Source: Tardiphaga sp.
GTDB taxonomy: Bacteria > Pseudomonadota > Alphaproteobacteria > Rhizobiales > Xanthobacteraceae
Reading direction: 5' to 3'
NCBI GenBank assembly: GCA_030147505.1
Contig: JASBVG010000012.1
Span: 1 to 50,261, forward strand
DNA: 50,261 nt
Shown piece after piece: positions 10,249 to 18,426 of this stretch (position 1 is its first letter; each line of letters begins with the position of its first letter). The notes under the pieces are model-generated. The model was not told where the DNA came from. It made no database searches and saw nothing but the letters and a program-made list of their open reading frames with translations. The position numbers were made by a program, and so were the translations under genes.

Positions 10249-11037
10249 GTGACTGAGCGCGTGACGTTGATTACCGGTGCTTCGGCGGGAATTGGCGCCG
10301 AGATGGCCCGTGTCTTCGCCGCGCATGAACACCGTCTGGCTCTGGTGGCACGACGCGCCGAGCGCCTCGCCACCCTGTCCGACGAAATCGTGGCCTCCGG
10401 CGGCCCGGCGCCGATCGTCATTCCCTGCGATCTCGAACAGCCCGATGCCTGCGCGGCAATCGAAAATGCGCTGCAGAACGCAGGTGTGGAAGTCGAGTAT
10501 CTGATCAACAATGCCGGCTTCGGCATGTTCGGCTTCGCCGTCGATATGGACCGCGACGCGCAACTGCGGATGATTGATCTGAATGTCCGCACGCTGACCG
10601 ACCTGTCGCTGCGTCTCGCACCGAGTGTGATCCGTCACAAAGGCGGCATCCTCAATGTGAGTTCGATCGCCGGCTTGATCCCGGGTCCCGGCATGGCGGT
10701 CTATTACGCCAGCAAGGCCTATGTACTGTCCTTCACCGAAGCGTTGCGCCAGGAGCTCGGCCCCAAGGGCGTGCGCGTGACCGCGCTGTGCCCGGGCCCG
10801 GTGCCGTCGGAATTTCAGGCGCGCGCGGGCTTCAAGCCGGGGCTGGATTCCATGATCCTCGGCGTGTCGCCAAAGGACGTGGCGGCGCTGGCCTATAAGA
10901 GCCTGATGGCCAACAAGGGCACGGTATTCCCAGGACTGGGCATCAAGATCGTGCCAATCCTGCTGCGGCTATTCCCGCGGAGCTTTATCGCGGGGGCGGT
11001 GGCAAAGCTGCAGCTGACAAGGGTCGGGCAGGTTTAG
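10249..11037 (+). CDS. SDR family oxidoreductase
   Basis: This 262-aa classical short-chain dehydrogenase starts at a GTG. It has the cofactor motif TGASAGIG (9-16), the NNAG motif (87-90) and a catalytic set with Ser138/139, Tyr152 and Lys156 (VYYASK). The basic residues after the second strand (ARRAER) favour NADPH. The C-terminal stretch GTVFPGLGIKIVPILLRLFPRSF resembles the DltE/YqjQ-type subgroup, in which the tail may contact the membrane. No pathway neighbours point to a substrate. Confidence 0.88.
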   Translation: MTERVTLITGASAGIGAEMARVFAAHEHRLALVARRAERLATLSDEIVASGGPAPIVIPCDLEQPDACAAIENALQNAGVEVEYLINNAGFGMFGFAVDMDRDAQLRMIDLNVRTLTDLSLRLAPSVIRHKGGILNVSSIAGLIPGPGMAVYYASKAYVLSFTEALRQELGPKGVRVTALCPGPVPSEFQARAGFKPGLDSMILGVSPKDVAALAYKSLMANKGTVFPGLGIKIVPILLRLFPRSFIAGAVAKLQLTRVGQV

Positions 11038-11083
11038 GGGGATCGCCGAGGTCCGCTTACGCCCTGCGGGCTTCAGCGGGACA

Positions 11084-11156
11084 TCCTTCGCTCGCTTCGC
11101 GTCCGATAGTGCGGAGATTGGCTCGCTGAGCCGGAGCTCGCGAAGCGAGCGAAGGA
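11084..11156. repeat. Perfect 18-bp inverted repeat next to tRNA-Ala
   Basis: The arm at 11084-11101 (TCCTTCGCTCGCTTCGCG) is the exact reverse complement of 11139-11156, with a 37-nt spacer. The second arm abuts the encoded CCA end of the minus-strand tRNA, so the tRNA precursor would run straight into this hairpin. It may serve as a terminator or 3'-processing structure, or be a mobile palindrome inserted there. Confidence 0.75.
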
Positions 11157-11232
<76 letters not shown>

Positions 11233-11275
11233 GTCTCGAACTGCGCCGTGACGACGCAGGTCTGGAATGGGCGCC

Positions 11276-11304
11276 ATTTACAATCCCTGTTAACGGCAAG
11301 TCAA
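11276..11304 (-). promoter_or_regulatory. Probable promoter of tRNA-Ala
   Basis: On the minus strand, TTGACT (11304-11299) lies 17 nt upstream of GTAAAT (11281-11276). The -10 is weak but the -35 is near consensus. Transcription would start roughly 35 nt before the mature tRNA 5' end. Confidence 0.45.
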
Positions 11305-11437
11305 GAACGACCCGCAAACAGCGCAAAGTCTCGATTTTCCGGGCCTTTTAGCCCCTCCATTCCCTTGTTTGCGCAACAGCGAACCGATATCTAGCCTCTT
11401 GTCCCATCCGCGACCCAACCCGCGAGCTCCCTCCGCC

Positions 11438-11728
11438 ATGCGCGCCGTTCTCGATATCGTGCTGATCGTTCTCGATCTCTACGTCTGGCTGCTGATTGCC
11501 TCGGCGATCCTGTCCTGGCTGATCGCCTTCAATGTGGTGAACACCCGCAACCAGTTCATCGCCGCGGTGGGCGAGTTCCTGTATCGCATCACCGAACCAG
11601 TGCTGGCGCCGATCCGTAACCGGCTGCCGAATCTCGGCGGCCTCGACCTGTCGCCGATCGTGGTGATCCTGATCATCATCTTCCTGCAGCGGGTGATCGG
11701 CTATTACGTCTATCCCTACGTCGCCTGA
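11438..11728 (+). CDS. YggT family integral membrane protein
   Basis: This 96-aa protein has two hydrophobic regions, residues about 3-26 (LDIVLIVLDLYVWLLIASAILSW) and about 68-92 (LSPIVVILIIIFLQRVIGYYV). They flank the family signature around ITEPVLAPIRNRLP. YggT proteins are inner membrane proteins linked to osmotic or K+ stress and cell division, with no firmly assigned biochemical activity. The frame is open upstream, but the ATG at 11438 gives the usual family start. It is followed after 4 nt by a DUF167 gene and then folD, a coupled operon. Confidence 0.88.
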   Translation: MRAVLDIVLIVLDLYVWLLIASAILSWLIAFNVVNTRNQFIAAVGEFLYRITEPVLAPIRNRLPNLGGLDLSPIVVILIIIFLQRVIGYYVYPYVA

Positions 11729-11732
11729 CGCC

Positions 11733-12086
11733 TTGGCCGATCCCTGGCGATACGGCACCGATGGCGTCAGCATCGCCGTCCGCGTGACGCCGCGCGGCGG
11801 CCGCGATGACATCGACGGGATCGAGGTGATGGCCAATGGCCGCGCGGCGCTGAAACTGCGCGTCCGCGCCATCGCCGAAGACGGCGAGGCCAATCGCGCG
11901 GTGACCGAGCTGCTGGCGAAAAAGCTCGGCGTGCCGAAGCGGGATGTCCGGCTGCTGTCGGGCGCCACCTCCCGCATCAAACAGATCGCCGTCAATGGCG
12001 ACCCGAAGAGACTGGGGCTTCTGCTGCGCGAACTTGCAGTCAGCCCACCTGACGACCAGCCTTCTCACGACGAGGACACAACATGA
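11733..12086 (+). CDS. DUF167 (YggU) family protein
   Basis: This 117-aa cytoplasmic protein has the DUF167 core: [12 protein letters not shown] near the start, then [28 protein letters not shown] and the [17 protein letters not shown] strand. The start appears to be TTG at 11733, immediately after the yggT stop, giving [11 protein letters not shown]; no better ATG or GTG precedes the domain. Its stop overlaps the folD start in an ATGA arrangement, indicating translational coupling. The family has a known fold but no established biochemical role. Confidence 0.85.
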   Translation: MADPWRYGTDGVSIAVRVTPRGGRDDIDGIEVMANGRAALKLRVRAIAEDGEANRAVTELLAKKLGVPKRDVRLLSGATSRIKQIAVNGDPKRLGLLLRELAVSPPDDQPSHDEDTT

Positions 12087-12967
12087 CCGCCAGCGTGATC
12101 GATGGAAAAGTAATTGCCGCCGAACTCCGCACCCACGTGGCCGCGGAAGTCGTGCGGGTGAAGGCGGATCATGGCCTGACGCCGGGCCTTGCCGTGGTGC
12201 TGGTCGGCAGCGATCCGGCCAGCGAAGTCTATGTGCGCAGCAAGCACAAGCAGACCCAGGAAGCCGGCATGGCCTCCTTCGAACACGTGCTGCCCGCCGA
12301 TGTCGCACAGGCTGATCTGATCGCGCTGGTCCAGAAGCTTAATGCCGATACAGCGGTGCATGGCATCCTCGTGCAGTTGCCGCTGCCGAAGAGCCTCGAC
12401 ACCCAGGCCGTGATCAATGCCATCGACCCCGCCAAGGATGTCGACGGCCTGCATCCGGTGAATGCCGGCCGCCTCGCCAGCGGCATGGACGCACTGTCGC
12501 CCTGCACGCCGCTCGGCTGCATCATCCTGGCCAAGAGCGTGCATGAGAAGCTCGACGGCATGAATGCCATCGTGATCGGCCGCTCCAATCTGGTCGGCCG
12601 CCCGCTGGTGCAATTGCTGCTGAACGAGAACGCCACTGTCACCATCGCCCATTCGCGTTCGCGCGACCTGCCCAAGCTGACTGCTCAGGCCGATCTCGTC
12701 TTCGCCGCCGTCGGCAAATCCGAAATGGTGCGCGGCGACTGGATCAAGCCGGGCGCGACGGTGATCGATGTCGGCATCAACCGCCTGCCGGCCGCGGATG
12801 GCAAATCCAAGCTTGTCGGCGACGTCGCCTATCAGGAAGCGCTGAAGACCGCGGGCGCAATCACCCCGGTGCCGGGCGGCGTCGGCCAGATGACGGTGGC
12901 GTGCCTCTTGGTGAACACGCTGCGCGCGGCCTGCGCTATCAATGGGCTGAAGGCGCCGGCGGTTTAG
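12083..12967 (+). CDS. folD: Bifunctional methylenetetrahydrofolate dehydrogenase/cyclohydrolase FolD
   Basis: The 294-aa enzyme interconverts methylene-, methenyl- and 10-formyl-tetrahydrofolate in cytoplasmic one-carbon metabolism. It shows the substrate-site region [16 protein letters not shown] with the catalytic Lys and the motif [10 protein letters not shown]. It also has [13 protein letters not shown] and the NADP-binding segment [16 protein letters not shown], ending with the conserved [16 protein letters not shown]. The length is normal. It overlaps the DUF167 stop by 4 nt and is the last gene of the yggT-DUF167-folD operon. Confidence 0.97.
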   Translation: MTASVIDGKVIAAELRTHVAAEVVRVKADHGLTPGLAVVLVGSDPASEVYVRSKHKQTQEAGMASFEHVLPADVAQADLIALVQKLNADTAVHGILVQLPLPKSLDTQAVINAIDPAKDVDGLHPVNAGRLASGMDALSPCTPLGCIILAKSVHEKLDGMNAIVIGRSNLVGRPLVQLLLNENATVTIAHSRSRDLPKLTAQADLVFAAVGKSEMVRGDWIKPGATVIDVGINRLPAADGKSKLVGDVAYQEALKTAGAITPVPGGVGQMTVACLLVNTLRAACAINGLKAPAV

Positions 12968-12970
12968 TAC

Positions 12971-13081
12971 TCACTGTCATCGCCCGGTTTGACCGGGCGA
13001 TCCAGTAGACACCACGGCCCGCGCGTCATCACAAATGCCGCCGGTTACTGGATTGCCCGCTTTCGCGGACAATGACAGTGA
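12971..13081. repeat. Dispersed palindromic element, copy A
   Basis: The outer inverted repeats TCACTGTCAT (12971-12980) and ATGACAGTGA (13072-13081) enclose two GC hairpins, one at 12981-12999 and one around CCGCTTTCGCGG. It shares its core (GATCCAGTAGA... and ...TACTGGAT) with copies at 19757-19862 and 42050-42153. It lies between the convergent folD and M20 peptidase genes. Confidence 0.8.
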
Positions 13082-13084
13082 GAG

Positions 13085-14566
13085 CTACTTCCCCACATTC
13101 TCCATCAGCCGCCGATAGAACCGGATCATGTCCGCGTAGTTCGCGATGCTGAGGCGTTCATTGGTGCCGTGGAAGCGCTTGAGATCCTGCTCATTCGCGC
13201 GCACCGGTGAAAAGCGGAAGACGTTATCCGTTACGTCCGCATAATGCCGCGAATCCGTCGCGGCCACCATCAAGCCCGGCGCCACCAGCGCATCCGGGAA
13301 CACTTCACGGATCGTCGTATTCAGTGCGCGATAGGACGCGCTCGCGGTGCCCGTCACCGGGGGTGGATCGGTATTGCCCGGATACGGCCTGATCTCGATC
13401 TTCTCGTTGCCGATCACCTTGCGCACATGCTCGGTGACATCAGCCTGCGTATCGCCCGGCAACAGCCGAAAGTTCACCACCGCCTCGGCATTGCCCGGCA
13501 GCACATTGTCCTTGTCGCCGGCATTGAAGATGGTCAGGGCCGTGGTCGTTCGCACCGTCGCTTCCGTCGGCCCGCTCTTCTCGAATTCGCGCAGCAGCAA
13601 TGGTTTGAACAGCCAGAGATTCGACAGCACCACGCGGTTGAAGCCGCTCATCTCCGGCGCGATGGTCGCGAACATCTCTCCCACCGTGCTGCGGATTTGC
13701 ATCGGCAGGCGCGCATTCTCCAGATGCGTCAGCGCGGCGCTCATCATGCCGATCGCCGTCTCGCGTGGCGGCATGGAGGAATGGCCGGGCGTCGCGCGTG
13801 CATTCAGAATTAGCGTCGCATAGCCCTTCTCGGCCACGCCAATCAGCGCCATCGGTTTGTCGAGGCCCTTGAGGATTCCTTCGGTGATTAACAGACCTTC
13901 GTCGAGCACGAAATCGAGCTTCACGCCGCGCGACTTCAGTAGCGCCGCCATTGCCTGCGCGCCGCGGGTGCCGGAGACTTCCTCGTCATGGCCGAAGGCG
14001 AAATAGATCGTCCGCTTCGCGCGGAAGCCGGCCTTGGCCATCGCCTCCGCGGCTTCGAGGATCGCATAGAGATTGCCCTTGTCGTCCCACGAGCCGCGGC
14101 CCCAGATAAAGCCGTCGGCGACGACGCCGTCAAAGGGCGGGTATTGCCAGTCCTTTTCCGTGCCGGGCGCCACCGGCACCACATCCTGATGCGCCAGCAG
14201 CGCGATCGGCCCGGCGGCGGGATCGCTGCCTTGCCATGTGTAGAGCATGCTGTAGTTGCCGACGACCTCTCGCGTGGTCGCGGCATGAAAGGCCGGGAAA
14301 CTGCTCGCGAGATGCGCCTGCATGGCACGCAGCGGACCGGCCGCCTGATCGGGATTGAAAGCGTTGGAGATGGTCTGGAAACGGATCGCCTCGGCGAGAC
14401 GCGTGGCGGCGGCCTGTTCATCCACCACGATTTTCGGCGCCGGCGAAACAGCAATCTGCTTCGAGCCCTGCCGGAACGTATTGACCAGAACCACCGCCGC
14501 GAGCACCACCACAATGGCGACCGCGGCGACGATGAGATTGCGTAACAAGATCAGCATGCGGCGCAT
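13085..14566 (-). CDS. M20 family metallopeptidase (carboxypeptidase PM20D1-like)
   Basis: This 493-aa protein has an N-terminal membrane anchor or signal (residues about 5-29) and is therefore likely to face the periplasm. The M20 dizinc site is visible: H126-x-D128 (HQD), D161 in GRGSWDDKG and E195/E196 in GHDEEVSG. The dimerisation domain lies about 240-370. It most resembles the PM20D1/CPS1-type carboxypeptidase branch, which hydrolyses peptides or N-acyl amino acids. It is convergent with folD; a palindromic repeat separates the two. Confidence 0.9.
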   Translation of the reverse strand: MRRMLILLRNLIVAAVAIVVVLAAVVLVNTFRQGSKQIAVSPAPKIVVDEQAAATRLAEAIRFQTISNAFNPDQAAGPLRAMQAHLASSFPAFHAATTREVVGNYSMLYTWQGSDPAAGPIALLAHQDVVPVAPGTEKDWQYPPFDGVVADGFIWGRGSWDDKGNLYAILEAAEAMAKAGFRAKRTIYFAFGHDEEVSGTRGAQAMAALLKSRGVKLDFVLDEGLLITEGILKGLDKPMALIGVAEKGYATLILNARATPGHSSMPPRETAIGMMSAALTHLENARLPMQIRSTVGEMFATIAPEMSGFNRVVLSNLWLFKPLLLREFEKSGPTEATVRTTTALTIFNAGDKDNVLPGNAEAVVNFRLLPGDTQADVTEHVRKVIGNEKIEIRPYPGNTDPPPVTGTASASYRALNTTIREVFPDALVAPGLMVAATDSRHYADVTDNVFRFSPVRANEQDLKRFHGTNERLSIANYADMIRFYRRLMENVGK

Positions 14567-14581
14567 TGGAGGTCCTCAGAG

Positions 14582-14624
14582 CATGATCCCGAAAAGTGGC
14601 TTCCGGTTTTCGGATAAGATCATG
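14582..14624. repeat. Palindromic repeat (CATGATCCCGAAAAGTGG family)
   Basis: The terminal arms CATGATC (14582-14588) and GATCATG (14618-14624) enclose the internal CCGAAAA/TTTTCGG pairing. Its sequence is the dispersed motif very common in Bradyrhizobium and Rhodopseudomonas genomes, recognised from memory. It lies upstream of the M20 peptidase and downstream of ppa. Confidence 0.7.
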
Positions 14625-14627
14625 GTC

Positions 14628-14677
14628 GAAAAGACAAAGGCCAGAGGCTGATCCATCGAAGATGGATCCGTCTCTGG
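14628..14677 (-). terminator. Terminator of ppa
   Basis: A long, slightly interrupted stem (14641-14657 with 14661-14677, GAA loop) is followed on the minus strand by the T-rich CCTTTGTCTTTT. It sits 14 nt after the ppa stop. Confidence 0.75.
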
Positions 14678-14690
14678 CGCCGCCGTTGTC

Positions 14691-15233
14691 TTAGACCTTG
14701 GCCTTTTCAGCCTTGGCGCGGTCGATGCCTTCCTGGATCAGCTTATGGGCTTCTGCCGCATCTGCCCAGCGCACCACCTTCACCCACTTGCCGGGCTCGA
14801 GATCCTTGTAGTGCTCGAAGAAGTGCTGGATCTGGTCCAGCGTGATCTGTGGCAGGTCGCTATAGTTCTTCACCTTGTCGTAGCGCTGGGTCAGCTTCGA
14901 AGTCGGCACCGCGATGATCTTCTCATCCTGGCCACCTTCGTCTTCCATCAGCAGCACGCCGACCGGGCGGCACGCCATCACGGCGCCCGGCACAATGGCG
15001 CGGGTGTTCGCGATCAGCACGTCGCAGGGGTCGCCGTCGCCAGAGAGGGTGTGCGGGATGAAGCCGTAATTGCCGGGATAGCGCATCGGCGTATAGAGGA
15101 AGCGATCGACGAACAGCGCGCCGGACGCCTTGTCCATCTCGTATTTGATCGGCTCGCCACCGACCGCAACCTCGATGACGACGTTCACTTCATGCGGCGC
15201 CTTGGCGCCGAGCGGTATTGCGTCAAGACGCAT
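14691..15233 (-). CDS. ppa: Inorganic pyrophosphatase (family I)
   Basis: The 180-aa soluble enzyme hydrolyses pyrophosphate to phosphate and pulls biosynthetic reactions forward. Family I features are clear: [15 protein letters not shown] near the start, [11 protein letters not shown], and the metal-binding signature DGDPCDVLI (D-x-D-P-x-D), then [20 protein letters not shown] ribosome binding site lies 6 nt before the ATG. It is followed by a strong terminator and is apparently monocistronic. Confidence 0.97.
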   Translation of the reverse strand: MRLDAIPLGAKAPHEVNVVIEVAVGGEPIKYEMDKASGALFVDRFLYTPMRYPGNYGFIPHTLSGDGDPCDVLIANTRAIVPGAVMACRPVGVLLMEDEGGQDEKIIAVPTSKLTQRYDKVKNYSDLPQITLDQIQHFFEHYKDLEPGKWVKVVRWADAAEAHKLIQEGIDRAKAEKAKV

Positions 15234-15367
15234 CGAAAGCTCCGGTTCTGGTGTGACGAATTGCGCCAGACCTAGCCGAGCGGAGCCTATGTTTCAACGC
15301 CAAACCGCGCGAAAATCGCACGGCTGGTGAATGGCTTAGCGGAAATACCGATAGGCTGCGGGAACGC

Positions 15368-15877
15368 TTACGCGTTCCAGGCGAAGGCCACCTTGTCCAG
15401 CGACTTGGCGCCGAAACGCTCGGAGGAGCGGGCCACCATGCGGCCACCCAGCGCGCGGTAGAATTCCGTGGCGCCTTCGTTGTCCGACAGCGCCCAGATC
15501 ACGAGATTCTTCAGCCCGCTCTGCATCAGGTCGCGCTTGGCGGAGGCGAACAGGCGACGGCCGAAGCCGAGCCCCTGGAATTCCGGACGCAGGTAAAGCT
15601 CGTAGATTTCTCCTTCGAACTGCAGGCTGCGGGCGCGGTTGCGGCCGTAATTGGCGTAGCCGGCCACTTTGTCGCCGAAGCACAGCACGCTGACGCGGCT
15701 GCCCTTGCGGATCGCCGAATCCCACCATTGCGGGCCGCGGCGATTGATGAGCTTGTCGAGTTCCGGGCCCGGAATCAGCCCCTGATAGGCCGCGCGCCAG
15801 GCTTCGTCGTGGGTGGACGCCACCTCAACCGCATCCGCGGTCTTGGCCGGCCGAACTTCGATCAGGGTTGTGCTCAT
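15368..15877 (-). CDS. GNAT family N-acetyltransferase
   Basis: The 169-aa protein has the acetyl-CoA binding segment LYLRPEFQGLGFGRRLF (Q-x-x-G-x-G) and the following NEGATEFYRALGGRMV strand, as expected for GNAT enzymes. The N-terminal part with DEAWRAAYQGLIP is like the RimI/YjaB-type acetyltransferases common in Rhizobiales. It is upstream of ppa on the same strand with a 134-nt gap, so it is probably separately transcribed. The substrate is unknown. Confidence 0.88.
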   Translation of the reverse strand: MSTTLIEVRPAKTADAVEVASTHDEAWRAAYQGLIPGPELDKLINRRGPQWWDSAIRKGSRVSVLCFGDKVAGYANYGRNRARSLQFEGEIYELYLRPEFQGLGFGRRLFASAKRDLMQSGLKNLVIWALSDNEGATEFYRALGGRMVARSSERFGAKSLDKVAFAWNA

Positions 15878-16200
15878 GGGCAGATCAAAGCAGCGTGCCG
15901 CCCCGTCTTCAAGGGCATCGTTAATTATCAGTTAACGTGTGGAATTTTTGCATCAGTTCCGTGAAAATCTGTCCCGGAAAAAGACAGATCGTTACGGGAT
16001 GGGGCAATGGCCGATCCTGTTTTCCACCGGACGCAGCTTGAACGCGCGATCCCGTCATCAATTGCACGCAGGCGTTGGTGCTTCCGCGCAGCCACAGTGA
16101 TTCGCGACAACTACACTTTTCGCCGCGTCCATGTGCTAGAGAGACCGCGATACCGGCTTGTCCCCAGCGCGTTGAACGCCGGGCTGGTTCGCGAGTCGCA
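15878..16200. other. 323-nt divergent intergenic region
   Basis: No coding potential is convincing here. It holds an AT-rich inverted repeat CGTTAA/TTAACG (15919-15937), a possible operator, and a hairpin ATCTGTC/GACAGAT (15967-15989). It must contain the promoters of the acetyltransferase (minus) and of the DUF2269 operon (plus). Confidence 0.5.
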
Positions 16201-16671
16201 ATGACCGTCTATTTCATCCTCAAATTCCTCCACATCCTGGGCGCCATCGTCATCCTTGGCACCGGCGCGGGCATCGCCTTCTTCATGCTGATGGCCCATC
16301 GTTCCGGCGACGCCGCCTTCATTGCCGCCACGGCCGGCACCGTCGTGCTCGCCGATTTGCTGTTCACGGCGAGTGCGGTGATCCTGCAGCCGTTTACGGG
16401 CGGTTTTCTGATGCAGATGTCATCCACCAGCACCACCGAGCCATGGATCGTCGTCTCGCTGATCCTCTATGCGGTCGCAGGCCTGTTCTGGCTGCCGGTG
16501 GTGTTCATGCAGATCGAGATGCGCAATCTCGCACGCCAGGCAGTGGCCGAGCACGCACCTTTGCCGCCGCGCTATCACATCCTGTTCCGCCGCTGGTTCT
16601 GGTTTGGCGTTCCGGGCTTCGGTTCGGTGATTGCCATCCTCTGGCTGATGATCGCGAAGCCCTCCTTCTGA
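16201..16671 (+). CDS. DUF2269 family integral membrane protein
   Basis: This 156-aa protein has four hydrophobic segments (about residues 3-28, 45-65, 81-103 and 133-153). It has the family pattern FLHILGAIVILGTGAG at the start and RRWFWFGVPGF near the end. The ATG at 16201 is chosen because the upstream extension is Arg-rich, hydrophilic and unlike the family. It leads an operon: 10 nt later comes an SDR-DoxX fusion and then a DCC thiol-disulfide protein. Conserved His17 in the first helix could be a ligand, but no activity is established for the family. Confidence 0.85.
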   Translation: MTVYFILKFLHILGAIVILGTGAGIAFFMLMAHRSGDAAFIAATAGTVVLADLLFTASAVILQPFTGGFLMQMSSTSTTEPWIVVSLILYAVAGLFWLPVVFMQIEMRNLARQAVAEHAPLPPRYHILFRRWFWFGVPGFGSVIAILWLMIAKPSF

Positions 16672-16681
16672 AGGACACGCC

Positions 16682-17998
16682 ATGCCGCCGCGATGCCAGA
16701 ACATTCTCGTGCTCGGCGGCTCCGGTCTGATCGGCCGCTATGTTGCGGAAGATCTGCGGCTGCTCGGCTTCACGGTGACGGCCGTTGCGCGGCGCTACGC
16801 AGCAACGCAAAAGAACAGTGCGGACGATCTCGAAATGCCGATCATGACGATGACGGCAGATCAGCTTTGTCGCCTGATGGTCGAACGCAACATCCAGATG
16901 GTCATCAATTGTCTCGGCGTTCTTCAGGATGGCCCGGGCATGGACACGTCGGCGGTGCATCGCGACTTCACCGCCAAACTGCTGACGGCGATCAAATCCG
17001 CTGCGCAGCCCATTCAGCTCGTCCATATCTCGATCCCCGGCGCAGCCGACAGCGACCACACCGCTTTCAGCAAGACCAAACGCGACGCCGAGCGCCTGAT
17101 TGCCAATGCCGGCATCGGCAGCACGATCCTGCGACCGGGCTTCGTGATCGCGCCTGCGGCCTATGGCGGCAGCGCGCTTGTTCGCGCACTTGCGGCGTTA
17201 CCGGTCGCCGATCTTCCGCCCGATCTCGCCAGCTGCCCATTCCAGCCCGTGGCAGTGGAGGACATCGCCGGTACGATCGCGTGGCTGTGCGAGCAGGATA
17301 GCAACGTCCATCGGGTCTGGGATCTGATGCAGCCGGTGCGGGTAACGCTCGGCGGTGTCGTCGATCGCTATCGGGCTTTCTTCGGAACGGACCACAGCAC
17401 GCGCATCCGGCTGCCGGGCTTCCTGCTCGACCTCGGCGCGAAACTCGGCGATGCGACCGCCCGGCTCGGCTGGACACCGCCGGTGCGCAGCACGGCAATC
17501 GCCGAACTGCGCCGCGGCGTCAGCGGCGATCCCGCGCCGTGGATCGCCGCCACCGGCATCGCACCGCTGACACTGGCGCAGATGGTCAACCGACGCTCCG
17601 CCACCATTCAGGACAAATGGTTCGCCCGGCTGTTCCTGCTCAAGCCGGTGATTTTTGTCAGCCTCGTGCTGTTCTGGATCCTGTCCGGCCTCATCGCGCT
17701 GTTCGTGTCCTACGACGCAGCAGCCGGCATTCTCACTGCGCATCATTTCCCGCCGGCGCTGGTTGGGCCCGTCACCATAGGCACGAGTCTCATGGACATG
17801 GCCACCGGGGCCCTGATCGCATTCCGCCGAACGAGTGCGATCGGCCTCATCTGGGGTATTCTGGCGTCACTCGGCTATATGTTTGGCGCAGCATTGCTGA
17901 CACCTGATCTATGGGTCGAGCCGCTGGGCGCTTTGGTGAAGACGGGCCCGGCGATCATACTGATGCTGGTGGCCTTGGCCACGCTCGACAGCCGGTGA
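16682..17998 (+). CDS. NAD(P)-binding SDR/NmrA-like domain fused to DoxX-like membrane domain
   Basis: This 438-aa two-part protein has an N-terminal atypical SDR domain (about 1-290) with the dinucleotide loop GGSGLIG (12-18) and the pattern VINCLGVLQ, but no classical YxxxK catalytic pair. It resembles the complex I NDUFA9-like/NmrA subgroup. The C-terminal part (about 315-435) has four hydrophobic segments of the DoxX-like type (KPVIFVSLVLFWILSGLIALF onward). The fusion places a nucleotide-binding domain at the inner membrane. It is co-transcribed with DUF2269 upstream (10 nt) and a DCC protein downstream (4 nt), suggesting a membrane redox unit. The function is unproven. Confidence 0.87.
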   Translation: MPPRCQNILVLGGSGLIGRYVAEDLRLLGFTVTAVARRYAATQKNSADDLEMPIMTMTADQLCRLMVERNIQMVINCLGVLQDGPGMDTSAVHRDFTAKLLTAIKSAAQPIQLVHISIPGAADSDHTAFSKTKRDAERLIANAGIGSTILRPGFVIAPAAYGGSALVRALAALPVADLPPDLASCPFQPVAVEDIAGTIAWLCEQDSNVHRVWDLMQPVRVTLGGVVDRYRAFFGTDHSTRIRLPGFLLDLGAKLGDATARLGWTPPVRSTAIAELRRGVSGDPAPWIAATGIAPLTLAQMVNRRSATIQDKWFARLFLLKPVIFVSLVLFWILSGLIALFVSYDAAAGILTAHHFPPALVGPVTIGTSLMDMATGALIAFRRTSAIGLIWGILASLGYMFGAALLTPDLWVEPLGALVKTGPAIILMLVALATLDSR

Positions 17999-18002
17999 GA
18001 CC

Positions 18003-18425
18003 ATGACGACGCCACGGAAGACACCCTGGCCCGACGACGACATCATCCTATATGACGGCGTCTGCATCTTCTGCTCAAGCTGGGTGCGCTTCGTCGCTCG
18101 GCGCGATGTCGGAAGACGCTTTCGCTTCACGCCGATCCAGTCGGACTACGGCGCACGGCTCGCGGAGCATTTCGGCATCGATCCGAATAATCCCGACACA
18201 AATGCCGTGATCCATGGCGGCACAGCCTATTTCAAGTCGGATGCCGCTCTGACAGTGCTGTCGCAATTGCCGGGATGGAGCTGGGCACGTCTGTTATTCA
18301 CCGTGCCCATAATGTTGCGTAACCCCGTCTACAATCTCATCGCCAGAAATCGCTATCGCATCTTTGGCCGCAGCGACGCCTGCATGGTGCCGGATGCATC
18401 GCTGCGGGAGCGCGTGATCGAATAG
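18003..18425 (+). CDS. DCC family thiol-disulfide oxidoreductase-like protein (DUF393)
   Basis: The 140-aa protein carries the hallmark DGVCIFC (18-24), giving a CxxC pair at Cys21 and Cys24, followed by the typical SSWVRFVARRD helix and PIQS segment (family length 120-140). DCC proteins are predicted thioredoxin-like redox proteins. It is the last gene of the DUF2269/SDR-DoxX operon. Its stop is 1 nt from the stop of the convergent amine oxidase. Confidence 0.88.
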   Translation: MTTPRKTPWPDDDIILYDGVCIFCSSWVRFVARRDVGRRFRFTPIQSDYGARLAEHFGIDPNNPDTNAVIHGGTAYFKSDAALTVLSQLPGWSWARLLFTVPIMLRNPVYNLIARNRYRIFGRSDACMVPDASLRERVIE

Positions 18426-18426
18426 T

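Noticed and set aside
12971..13081. CRISPR or insertion sequence remnant
   Set aside because: The repeats are palindromic, single at each site, with no spacer array, transposase or direct target duplication.
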